A stretch of DNA of 35,213 nt from Chara braunii (taxonomy: Eukaryota; Streptophyta; Charophyceae; Charales; Characeae): assembly GCA_003427395.1 (NCBI GenBank), contig BFEA01000073.1:2225775-2260987 (forward strand), in the 5' to 3' direction. Of the stretch, positions 1 to 8,939 are shown in pieces. The notes beneath the pieces are model-generated. The model did no database searches. It was given only the letters and a program-made list of their open reading frames with translations, and was not told where the DNA came from. Numbering within the stretch: position 1 is the stretch's first letter; the number at the start of each line of letters is the position of its first letter. A program made the translations under genes and the position numbers.

Positions 1-775
1 AATTGGATAAAACAAGAAGGAGTGAGTGAAACTTACTCCCAAGCATGCACACACAAAGTGCGAAGTGGCGATTTACTATGGAGTGAAAAAATAGACAATG
101 CATGAGCTCAAGGTGGCTGGAACACTAGAATGAGCAAGATTACAAGTAGCGATTTACACTCAAGTGAAGAATTGACCAAAGAGAGAAGAGAGAGTAAGTG
201 TAACTCACTCTTAACCATGCACACACAAAGTGGGAAGTAGCGATTTACTATGGAGCGAAGAAATGGACAATGCTTAAGCTCAAGATGACTAGAACACTAG
301 AATGAGCAAGAATACAAGCAGCGGTTCACACCCAAGTCAAAAATTGAATAAGACAAGAAGAAGGAGTGAGTGAAACTCACTCCGAAGCATGCACACACAA
401 AGTGGGAAGTGGCGATTTACTATGGAGTGAGGAAATAGACAATGCATGAGCTGGAGATGACTAGAACACTACAATGAGCAAGAATACAAATAGCGATTTA
501 CACCTAAGTGAACAATTGGCCAAAACAAGAAGGAGTCAGTGAAACTCGTTCTCAAGCATGCACACGCAAAGTGGGAAGTGGCGATTTACTATGGAGTGCA
601 AAAATAGACTATGCATGAACTCAAGATGACCAGAAAACTAGAATGAGTAAGTATACAAGTTGCCATTTACACCCAAGTGAAGAATTGGACAAAACAAGAA
701 GACGAAGTGAGTGAAACTCACTCCCAGGCGTGCACACATAAAGTGGGAAGTGACGATTTACTATGGAGTGAAGAG
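1..775. repeat. 172-bp tandem satellite, about 4.4 copies
   Basis: The landmark GCGATTTACTATGGAG recurs with its CGATTT at 69, 241, 413, 582 and 754, giving periods of 172, 172, 169 and 172 bp. A second, related landmark (GCGATTTACACCCAAG type) lies inside each unit, for example at 150, so the unit looks like an old dimer of about 81 + 91 bp. Copies differ by scattered point changes. The array starts before the window and fades into a purine-rich tract near 780-940. The monomer length is in the nucleosome-size range common for plant satellites. I see no coding function here. Confidence 0.93.
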
Positions 776-839
776 AGAGCTCATGGGAAGACTATTACTA
801 GTGGAAAAACCTCCTCCTACCTGTACTAAGCTTTGGCAA

Positions 840-1130
840 GTACTTATGGAGAGACAAGATGAGGGAGAAGATGAAAAAATGAGGAAGAAGGAGAAGACGA
901 AAAAAAAAAAGGAAAAAAAAAAAAAAATAAAAAAAAAAATCTCAATTTTTCCACTCACCTCCTCTAGTATCTTGGAGTTGAAGTACCAATCTTGATGATG
1001 CTTCTCCTCCCTTGGCTATGGCTTCCTTCTTTCTCAAGCCTTTCTCAGTTGTCCTCCTCAGTCTCTCCTTGATCGTGACAAACCCCTATCACTATGGCCA
1101 TGGAGTCCTCCCCTCTAGGAGGGTTAACGA
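840..1130 (+). repeat. Left arm of an inverted repeat (partner 8540-8760)
   Basis: The stretch 951-1125 matches the reverse complement of about 8540-8728 over nearly its whole length. Shared blocks include the CCACTCACC end, CAATCTTGATGA, CTTGGCTATGGC, CTCAAGCCTTTCTC and ATGGAGTCCTCCCCTCTAGG. By eye the identity is roughly two thirds or better, with small gaps. The purine-rich 840-940 tract here corresponds to the CTT-rich tract beyond the right arm. In each arm the satellite lies on the outer side. Read on the minus strand, this arm carries GTGAGTGG after AGGAG, which resembles a 5' splice site. Confidence 0.8.
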
Positions 1131-1172
1131 GACTCTCTCTAGCCTTTCCTTCTCCCTCATAGCCTGGGGGCT

Positions 1173-1616
1173 ATGGTGGATCACCTTCCTAGCCCAACCT
1201 CACGACCACCAGCCTCTAGAACTGCTCACACGAGCCCACAGTCTCCCCTGAGCTCCCAAACTGGCAGGGGTTCCCCTCTTCTCACTTCAAGTGAGAGTGA
1301 TGCTTTATTGGGCTCATGCCAGCAGCATGTACTTGCCTCAAGCAAATGTAAGGGACAGAGGGAGAGGAGGGGGGAGGCAATCAAGGAGGGAATGGCATTT
1401 GTTGAGGATAAAGCAAAGCTGAATCCGGTAAAGATTTGGATCGAGGGTGGCGAATGGAGAATGAATGTGGCCGCTGCTCTCGAGGAGAGGGAAGGCCGAG
1501 AAAATGTGGCCTGCGAAAGTAGCGGAGGGGACGCATGGGCAGATGGATGGAAGATTGTAAAGAGGAGATTCGACTTGATAGTGATTAAAAGGAACGGGGA
1601 AAACATAAAAAATTGA
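1173..1616 (+). CDS. Hypothetical ORF 5' of the reverse transcriptase relic
   Basis: This is a 147-codon open frame that ends where the next frame of the reverse-transcriptase relic opens (frame 3 into frame 2 near 1613). The first part is Ser/Pro-rich. The second part is charged, with GEWRMNVAAALEEREG and ADGWKIVKRRFDLIVIKR. I recognise no domain. It could be the N-terminal part of the same decayed element, joined through a frameshift, or a chance ORF overlapping the exon-like repeat. No promoter or untranslated signal decides the start. Low confidence that it was ever a separate protein. Confidence 0.25.
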   Translation: MVDHLPSPTSRPPASRTAHTSPQSPLSSQTGRGSPLLTSSESDALLGSCQQHVLASSKCKGQRERRGEAIKEGMAFVEDKAKLNPVKIWIEGGEWRMNVAAALEEREGRENVACESSGGDAWADGWKIVKRRFDLIVIKRNGENIKN

Positions 1617-3717
1617 AACACTGTAGAGTGCTATTTGAGAGAGGGGGAATCTTTACTATCATCAAGATATGGGAAGCGAAGCAGAGAATCGTGCAGAAGA
1701 AGGAGTTTCTGGTTGATATGCTAAAAAACAGATGGAAGCGGGTGCAGTTATATCAAATGGAATTGGACGGCTTGGTGGGGTTATGTACAGCAGCAAGGGG
1801 ATTTACTAGGAAGGAAAGCAGACAGTCGGTTAGAATGATGATATTAGGCGTAGTGAGTAGAACGTATCGAGTCAACATCAGGAAAAGGCTGATTTGCAGA
1901 CTCAAGTATGACCAGCGGGTACAGATAGGCGAAGTGAGAAGACTAGCTAGGAGGAAGGTGGGTGAGGTGGATTTGCTTGTGGCAGTTCGGAGGACGGTGC
2001 AGACTAGGCTACGGGTAGTTTGGACAAAAAATCCAACTATCGGGGGCCTGCTGCATAATCACCGTGCACATGCTAAAGAGCCGGTGGATACCTACAAATG
2101 TGCAGGTCTATGTGCCACGAGAATCGATGGCCACGTATCATTCCGAATCGAAGAAGCTCTGGCAGCACCGGCTATCTTCTTCAATGCAAGGAATGTACCG
2201 AGACAGCGAATTGACCAAAGAATGGAAAATCTAAAGGCGGAGATCAGGTTGGCCTTTGAGCAATGGGGGATGTGTGATATGGCGAAGCTGCGAATCAGTG
2301 ACCAGGAAACGGAGGCGTGTATGTGCAAAGAGCCAGTAGATAAGTGCGGGGACACTGAGCAGTTTTTGAGCTTTAGGAACAGTGTGGAAGAATTGGTTAG
2401 AATGCCTTTGGACCGTAATGCAGGTGATACTCTGATTCAGTGTTCGGCCTTGTATCATGAGGCCATGATGAGAGCGTTCATTAGGGCGGAAGGGTACAAG
2501 GTTCTTTTTTAGGAGGAAGAGAAGATATTGATGAAGTGGAAGAGCGATTTTGTGGAGGCGAGGCTGCAAAAGTTGGGTAAGTGAGACGATAAAGGCAAAT
2601 TGGGAAACGCATATGTGCCCCCGAAGCACAAGGACACACTAAAGAGCAAACCAATCTGCCCTACGTTCAGCGAACCAACGAATACGATCTACAGGAAGAC
2701 GGTGAAGGGCTTGAACAAGATGATGAAGCTTATCTCGGAATCAAGCCACTTTAACATGGGATCGGTGTCGGAGCTGGGGAGGAGGTTGAGGGCAATCAAC
2801 AGTAAAGTGGGAAGAAGGGGGGTGGAATGGGGTGTGGAAGGAGCATCCTTTAACATCAAGGACATGTTTAGCCGCTTACCCCATGCGACTATCCTTGATG
2901 CTATGGATTGGCTGTGTGAATGGTGCGAAAGGAGGGGATTCAAGAGTGCGCAGGTGAGAAAGCAAGGGAAGGGTGCCAAATTGAGTTATAGAAAGCAGGA
3001 AGAAGGGTGGTGGGTTGTGGATTTGGCCAGTGTGCGGAAGCTCGTAGCTTTTGAACTGGAACATACCTACACGAAGACTACGGGTGTGATATTGAAACAG
3101 GTTATAGGCGTACCAATGGGAAGAGTTCAAGTCCCCCATTGGCATGTATCCTGTGTATGAAAGCTGAATACGAGTTCCTGTTGCCTTTGGGCGACAGAAA
3201 GAACAGGGTCTTCGGGATGCGTCTGATGGATGATGTTTCGATATTTGTTGCGAAGAAAAAGGATGATGACAAGTATGGCAAGGAGGTGATTGAAAGATTT
3301 GGGGGATGCTATGATGAAGAAGTGACGCTAAAAAGAACAGATGACGAGAAAGGGGGATGGGAGTTCCTTGGATGCAGGTTGACGATCGAAGCCGAGCAAC
3401 CATATCTTGGCTGTTTCCAAAGAAACAAGAACATGGCTGAGATTTAGCAGGACGCACCGCCAGTGCTCAAAACGAGCCAGGACTACAGCTCGTGGACCTA
3501 TAAGCGGCAAAAGAGCGTTGTTATCACAGGCGAGCTGAACCGGATCTATGTCAATACCACAAGACAGGAGGAACTGTTGCCACTTGTGCTTACTCTGAAG
3601 ATGGAACTGCGAGGTAAAGGCTACCCGCCTGAGTTTTTCAACAACGCGCTCAGGCGTTTCGCGGCAAATAAAAACGAGATTTGGAAGTTGATGGTAGAGT
3701 TGACTACTACGTGGTAG
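1613..3717 (+). pseudogene. Broken reverse transcriptase ORF, Penelope-like or algal non-LTR type
   Basis: Reverse transcriptase of a retroelement that would copy element RNA into DNA. Frame 2 runs 1613-3140 with a TAG at 2510 and a TGA at 2582. The reading then moves to frame 1 by loss of one base in the GGG run near 3120 and continues to 3717 through a TAG at 3445. Visible blocks are RNAGDTLIQCSALYHEAM (pre-RT, about 2420-2470), PPKHKDTLKSKPICPTFSEP (fingers), SFNIKDMFSRLPH (motif A; the Asp is in NIKDMF), GVPMG followed across the shift by a SP-LA block (motif B), LMDDV at 3223-3237 (catalytic Asp pair at 3229-3234), EFLGCRL, and a C-terminal block with a GYP motif. Only the TTG at 1613 opens the listed frame, so the true start is unknown. 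No GIY-YIG endonuclease, apurinic endonuclease or LTR was found. Fit to Penelope-like elements is inferred from motif style. The element is dead as sequenced. Confidence 0.75.
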
Positions 3718-5162
3718 ACGCAGGGCTTTTAGTGATCTTATGACGAGGGACGGTGATGATGAGCTATATGGATAGAACGGAGGCAGTTATTCTATGTGAA
3801 AGTAGTGGAAGTTTGGGAATAAATAACTTAACATGAAACCGTGATCGACAACACGGTTATGGGAGTAGTTCGGTAGTGTATGCTATAAGGTAGCGGGGCT
3901 AGACGGACTAACGGTCAGTCTAGCCCGGGGCATAAGCGGGTCCAGCCCGTATGAGCTTTGTTTTTTTCCGAAAAGTGGGATGGGAATTAGTTAGACGCTT
4001 CTTGGGGTGGGATATCGGATGGACCGGGACGATCCCGGTCGGACCACCGAGGAACGTAAACAGGGGGTACGAATCGGGGCACACGGCTGTAGGTAGGTAA
4101 TGATGATAATGGGGTATTGGGGATCGGTGCAGGGGGGGGTAAGTGATTTACGGACAGTACCTTGACGGAATGTTTTCCAGACAGGCACGCCTAGCGTAGA
4201 ATAGGGAAGGGAGTTATATACAGATGTAGCCGTACGGTTTCATCCTCCAAAGCCGCTGACACGCACCCGAGATGCGTTGTCGAAGCGGTGGCGGTACGTT
4301 GGCGGGTCTTGGGAATATCGATAAGCGAGGGCAGTGGAAGTAAGGTGGGATCTGGGAAGGAGTCGTATGGTTGGGGTTAGGGTTCCCTCTGAAGAGGCTC
4401 TGACAAGAACCGAAACACGTCGGGGCACCATAGTCGAAGCTGCTGATTGGTTCCACTATCTAGTGAACGCGATTGCGGTGACGGCGTGAGGTTTTTTACT
4501 CGTACTTTTTTACGTGGTTGAATTTTTCCTTTTTCCTTTCTTGTTCCCTTCTTGTTGTTACCTTTTGACATGAGGATTTTACTCGTAATTTTTTATGTGG
4601 AATGATTCACCTACACGTGCATATGGACGTATCTCGCTGTGTTACGTGATTGTGGTTTTATGAATGAGTTGTTTGGTAAATTGGTATGAGACTTTTGAAC
4701 AATGCGAACAATGTTTTATGGAGTAAGCATGGTTGGATGAGGATGCACTTTTTTAGATGGAAAGGTGGGGACGATAGCAAGCGTAATTAGCATGGATGTT
4801 ACGGGAAAGGGAGCTCTTATCTTTCTAATGCTCGAATAAGAATAGGGAGCGAGGTGTGGCATGTATGACCAGACAGACGGAGTTTAGGGGTCAGGCGACA
4901 AACAGATCAAGGGTTGAAATTTGACAGTTTGCAGCTACGCTGCCCTCATTTATATAGTGAGATTCTATCCTTATACATGCCGAGACTAGAAAAAAAGAAA
5001 GCTCATTCCAATGCTATTTCCATGTTTTTTTCAATTCGCCTAGGACCCTCTGATATGCAATGCAATTTTCAATTTCAAGCAATTCCCCAATACAAGTTCC
5101 AGATCCTTCAAGCTCAATCTTTCTCAAACAATCATGCAAGGGGACCCTAGTAACTATTTTCA
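3718..5162. other. Non-coding stretch after the RT relic, with a 9-bp hairpin
   Basis: No ORF here shows recognisable protein character. At 3896-3926 GGGCTAGAC pairs perfectly with GTCTAGCCC across a 13-base loop, followed by a T-run at about 3959-3967. This could mark the 3' end of the RT element, but I see no terminal repeat to prove it. The rest, including AT-rich 4500-4900, holds nothing I can name. Confidence 0.4.
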
Positions 5163-5350
5163 AATGACCATTATCAGGGGTCATTTTGCTATTTCCAGCC
5201 GAACAACCTTATCAGAGTTATTCTTTTCCATTTCATCGAACAACCTTATTACGGTCGTCCTTATCCATTTCAATCGAAAAACCTTGTAAGGGTCGTCCTT
5301 ATCCATTTCAGTCGAACGACCTTGTTAGGATCATTCTTTTCAATTTCAAT
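5163..5350 (+). repeat. 38-bp tandem repeat, about 5 copies
   Basis: The CGAACAACCTTATCAG-type unit starts at 5200, 5237, 5275 and 5313, giving 37-38 bp periods. A diverged earlier copy lies at about 5163-5199. Each unit has a pyrimidine-rich TTATCCATTTCA core. The first copy also forms a 7-bp inverted repeat, AATGACC with GGTCATT. ORFs through it are repeat artefacts. Confidence 0.85.
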
Positions 5351-6126
5351 GTTAGCACCCGAGGGGGTGGGCCTCGAGGACACGGATCTCATCTTTGTCT
5401 AGGGGGTTAGAAAGTGGCTATCGTGTGCGCGTTTTGTGCGTGTCTTTTTTTTTTCCATATATTTGACAATGCATGCCGTAATCCTAGTATCTTATATACA
5501 CGCGACTTAGCGTCTAGTGCTCGAGTTGAGGCTTGCATCCTCAAGCAACACTAACCCACCCGACCGTTGTCGGGATTGGTGGGTCCCGAATAACTTCCCA
5601 TCACTCGAGAGACTAAATATAGACGAATTGTGCCCGACAGAGAAATATGGAGTGAGGTGGGGGGAGAGAGAAAAGACAGGATTAGACCACAGGAGGGAGT
5701 GATGCCCGGGGATGAGGACCACAAGAGGAGAAAACCAGCGACGACAACAGAATAAGTGCAAGAACGGGGGCGCATAGGACATAGAAGGAGGCCGGGAGGG
5801 CCGTTGGAACTCAACAAGACTAAGGTCAAAGGACCCCTGAACCAGCAAACACAGCAAGGCAACAACAAGAGAGTGAGGAAGTCGAGAGACGAACGACACC
5901 GGAGGCCGTAGGGAGCTAGAGAATAAGGGGCTCAACATGGGGGCCGAGCCTCAGGTTGGAGGCCCCGCGACAGAAGGCATCGGCGCGTGCAAGGCGCAAG
6001 AAAGACAGGGGAGAGGGGTCACCGTGGGGCGGCAAAGCGCCCAAGGGACGTGAGACACCTTGGCGAAAGGCACCCAGGGTCACATGAGACTAAGTAAAAA
6101 TAATGGCATCTAGGGCAAAATGTGCT
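5351..6126. other. Non-coding spacer with a bulged hairpin at 5554-5584
   Basis: No protein-like ORF can be supported. At 5554-5584 ACCCAC pairs with GTGGGT and, inside it, CCGAC pairs with GTCGG around a CGTT loop. The 3' side carries a five-base bulge, GATTG. The stretch from about 5640 on is purine-rich and leads into the repeat field beginning at 6127. Confidence 0.35.
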
Positions 6127-6203
6127 GGGGACCACCGGCGGGACTAAGTGTCGGGGACCACCGACGGGACTAAGTATCGAGGACCATCGACGGGACAAAT
6201 GGC
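6127..6203. repeat. 26-bp tandem repeat, 3 copies, each with a small hairpin
   Basis: The unit GGGGACCACCGACGGGACTAA plus about five bases starts at 6127, 6153 and 6179. Each unit junction can fold as GTCGG, loop GGACCA, CCGAC, with matching changes in the copies (CGG with CCG in the first, TCGA with TCGA in the third). It stands at the head of the larger repeat field. Confidence 0.85.
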
Positions 6204-6224
6204 GGGGACATGTGAAAGTCTCAA

Positions 6225-6790
6225 TAAGAAACGGCGGCACCGCATGAGGGAAAATAATAAAGGCAAAGTGCACCGTCAAGATTGAGATCTTGACGGCCAA
6301 GAATATTGGCACCACTAGTGCAAGCACTAACGATAACAAACGGGAAGGCCAAAAAGAAAAAAAAAAAGTAAAAAAACTTGAAGTGAGAGTCATGGGAGCA
6401 ATCCGAAAAACCTCGGATCAACCTCCCTCAAGAAAATAGAGGCAAAAGAAGCCCCATGTGAAAAATAGGCCTCCGGGAGAAAATCGGAGTAAGAAGGGCC
6501 ACTATGGGGGGGAAATAAAAGTAAAGGGAAACTCCCATGGGCATGAGAAGACCATTATTGCAATCCGAGATATATCGGACTGCACCTTGGACATAGGAAG
6601 GGCCAAAACTAAGAGGAAGGGGCTAGAAAAAGGCCTTAACGGTCACTTGACACTTCACATGTTAGGAAAAAGAAAGAAAAGAAAAGAAAATGTGGGAGAA
6701 TAAGACAAAAAGAGTGAGAGGGAGTGAGTGAGTTGGCCGTCAGTAGGGACTGACAGCTCCCTACTGTCCAAGAAAGGAGGAAAAAGAAAA
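6225..6790 (+). repeat. Direct repeat, copy 1 (partner 7645-8165)
   Basis: Order of shared blocks: a hairpin at 6273-6296, TTGGCACCACTAGTGCAA, an A/G-rich tract, a TCCGA hairpin, a GAGAAAATCGGAG-like block, a second TCCGA hairpin, then GACACTT, an AAAGAAAGAAAAG-rich tract and GGGAGAAT-GACAAAAAG. The same blocks occur in the same order 1.4 kb downstream, with many substitutions and indels. It could be a higher-order tandem unit or the terminal repeats of a short non-autonomous element. I found no target duplication that decides. Confidence 0.75.
6273..6296. repeat. Perfect 10-bp stem, 4-base loop
   Basis: CCGTCAAGAT, loop TGAG, ATCTTGACGG. The matching position in the second direct-repeat copy (7659-7683) folds as CCGTCGAGAT, loop TAAGG, ATCTAGACGG with one mismatch. 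A related hairpin, CCGTGAGAT, loop GAG, ATCTCACGG, lies at 7389-7409. Sequence changes that keep pairing suggest that the fold is what is conserved. Confidence 0.8.
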
Positions 6791-6955
6791 GAAAAAAAAA
6801 AAAAAAAAGGGCCCTAACGGTAAAAAACGGTCACTTGGGGAGATACATGCGTGACCAGATTCATTCTGGATTATGGCGGTTACAAAGGACTTTGATTTTT
6901 TTAAATTTTTGCAGAGAAAATAAAAGAAAATCAAAGCCCTATGCAACTGAAATAA

Positions 6956-7290
6956 AACGGACTGCATGCATGAGGAAAAACACATGTTTTTGGTGCGTCC
7001 GGAGCCAAAATCAAATCCGGATGCACTTGGGAGTTGGCCGTTTCTTTTTCTTTCAAGTAAGGGCTAGTTGTGGGGCATTGGGGCTAGGGAATTGGCCCCT
7101 ATTGAAGTCCGAGTTGCAACGGACTGCATGGGGAGGGGGAAACACATGTTGTAGATGCATCCGGAGCCAATATTGAGCCCGGATGAACTTAGAGATTTAA
7201 AGCTTCATTTTCTTTTGGCATGGGGCAAGTTGTGGGGGTGTGGGACTAGGAAAATAGCTATGACTGCAGTCCGAGAAATAACGGACTGCA
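6956..7290 (+). repeat. 162-bp tandem repeat, two full units plus the start of a third
   Basis: AACGGACTGCATG starts at 6956, 7118 and 7280, exactly 162 bp apart. Each unit has ACACATGTT, a GCATCCGGAGCCAA block with a downstream TCCGGATG or CCCGGATG that pairs back to it, a TTTTCTTT tract, GGGGC-AGTTGTGGGG, and an AGTCCGAG end that pairs with the CGGACT of the next unit. In unit 1 the stem is GTGCGTCCGGA with TCCGGATGCAC. Short ORFs crossing it follow the repeat, not a gene. Confidence 0.85.
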
Positions 7291-7388
7291 TGGGGGTGCC
7301 GAGGCTAAGGAAAAATGAGCCACGAAAAACCCGAGAGGCTAGAAAAGAGCAATTTCAGTAAGGGGCAAGTGGAGACGGTAAACGGCAA

Positions 7389-7409
7389 CCGTGAGATGAG
7401 ATCTCACGG
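7389..7409. repeat. Perfect 9-bp stem, 3-base loop
   Basis: CCGTGAGAT, loop GAG, ATCTCACGG. It is followed by the same GGCC-AGAA-AT-GGCAC context as the hairpin at 6273-6296, so it is a third member of that hairpin family. Confidence 0.75.
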
Positions 7410-7644
7410 CCTAGAAAAATCGGCACACATGTAGAGATGATGGGACCACCAAGGGCAAGAGGGCCCCAAAAATAAAAATGGGACACCGTCCGGAATGTTG
7501 TCGGGGGCCAAGTGGGTCCAAATAATAAAAGTCGGAAAACGGGGCACGCGTAGGCGAGACAAAAAAATGGAACTAGTATAGAGGAAAGTGGCGGGGCCTT
7601 GGGATGTCCCAAAGGAACCATGAGCAAGCACAAGGAATAATTGT

Positions 7645-8165
7645 ACAAGCAAACGACACCGTCGAGATTAAGGATCTAGACGGAGGGAAATATTAGCACC
7701 ACTAGTGCAAACACTGGGGGAAGTGAGATAGTCATAGGGAGAAAAAAAAGTAAAAATAATGGTGTTGGGAGGGTTGCCCAACAGTTCGAAATATCTCGGC
7801 TAGGCATGAGAAAATAGAGCCTCGAGAGGCTCAACATGAGAAAAAGGTTGTCCTTAGAAAATCGGAGCAAAGAGGGTTCAAAATTGGACAAACGGAGGCA
7901 AAGTGAAGCCCTCTAGGACCATGGGGGTGCCATTGTTGAAATCCGAGATATAACGGCCAAGTACCAGCGATGAACCTGGCCTTGAATGAGGCCCTAAAGC
8001 CTAGAAAGAAGGTGCACAACAGTTTGACACTTGTCACAACTGAAATAAAAGAAAAAGAAAGAAAAATGAGAGAAAAATGAGGGAGAATGAGACAAAAAGG
8101 GAGAAAAAAGTGGAGGAGAGTATGCCGGCCTATTGGGACCTGCACAATAGGGACTGGCAGGTCCC
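7645..8165 (+). repeat. Direct repeat, copy 2 (partner 6225-6790)
   Basis: Contains the hairpin at 7659-7683, AGCACCACTAGTGCAAACAC, GAAATATCTCGG, GAAAATCGGAGCAA, AAATCCGAGATATAACGG, GACACTTGTCAC and the AGAAAGAAAAATGAG tract followed by GGGAGAATGAGACAAAAAG. These follow the same order as copy 1. The distance between copies is about 1.4 kb and the 162-bp repeats lie between them. Confidence 0.75.
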
Positions 8166-8539
8166 AACTGTGACCTCATCCCTCCTAGAAGGAGGGAGGG
8201 CAATCCGGATTGGGGCCATATCTCAATAAAATCTGAATTAAAAAGAAAAAAAGGAAAGAAAATGCAAAAGATAAATCACCGGTTTTCTTTTGGACCATGG
8301 ATCTGAGATCAGATCTGATTGTGGGGAGAAACTAGCCGTTTTTTGTGGACCAGCTCAAAACGGCTAGCTCCGGAATGAGGTGGCAGCCCCAAATGGAAAG
8401 AAACAAAAGAGGGAAAGAGAAAAAACTGTGCATTTGGCCCAAGGAGAGAGCCAGATGCACCAAAAATTAAAAAGTGGACTTAGGGGCTCAAAATTGAAGC
8501 AAGGGTTACTTGGGGGAGACACGAAATATTGTTGGCCAT
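8166..8539. other. Non-coding stretch with a 10-bp hairpin at 8333-8366
   Basis: TAGCCGTTTT at 8333-8342 pairs perfectly with AAAACGGCTA at 8357-8366 around a 14-base loop. Just before it, GATCTGAGATCAGATC is itself partly palindromic. No protein-like ORF is seen. It joins the hairpin-rich field to the right inverted-repeat arm. Confidence 0.5.
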
Positions 8540-8738
8540 TAGCCCTCCTCCTAGAGGGGAGGACTCCATAGCCATGGTGATTGGAGCTTGTGGTAACTTG
8601 GGAGAGAGTGAGAAGGGGAGGAGAAAGGCTTGAAGAAGAAGGAGGCCATAGCCAAGAAGGTGTTTTGTGCAAGGAGGAAGAAGCCTCATCAAGATTGAGG
8701 CTCCATCTCCAAGACATTAACAAGGTGAGTGGAAGGAA
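8540..8738 (-). repeat. Right arm of an inverted repeat (partner 951-1130)
   Basis: The reverse complement matches 951-1125 block by block. On the plus strand the arm ends with CATTAACAAGGTGAGTGG, a good match to a plant 5' splice site at AAG|GTGAGT (after 8725). The left arm keeps GTGAGTGG in the corresponding place. The open frame crossing it (8581-8970) enters the CTT tract and becomes Leu-rich, so it is not accepted as a protein. The arm could be a conserved transcribed leader or exon of a repeat. Confidence 0.78.
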
Positions 8739-8935
8739 CAAGATGCTTCATCTTCTTCTTCTTCTTCTTCTTTTTCTTCTTCTTCCTCCTCCTCTTCTTC
8801 TTCTTCTTCTTCTTCTTCTTCTTCTTCATCTTCTTCCTCTTCTCCTTCTTCCTCTTCTCCTTCTTCCTCTCCTCCTCTTCTTCTTCTTCTTCTTCCTCTT
8901 CTATTTCTTCTTCTTCATCCCCTTCTTCCTATTAG
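8739..8935 (+). repeat. CTT/TCC triplet-rich low-complexity tract
   Basis: About 200 bp of almost pure TTC/CTT with TCC interruptions. It translates to poly-Leu, poly-Phe or poly-Ser depending on frame, so no ORF here is believable. It sits between the inverted-repeat arm and the 91-bp satellite. The left arm has the complementary purine-rich tract in the same relative place. Confidence 0.95.
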
Positions 8936-8939
8936 GCTA

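Noticed and set aside
2876-3457. 193-codon minus-strand frame
   Set aside because: Antisense to the reverse transcriptase relic, whose motifs are clear on the plus strand.
6225-8165. Classical LTR pair of a retrotransposon
   Set aside because: No TG...CA ends, primer site, polypurine tract or target duplication could be seen, and the copies diverge with many indels.
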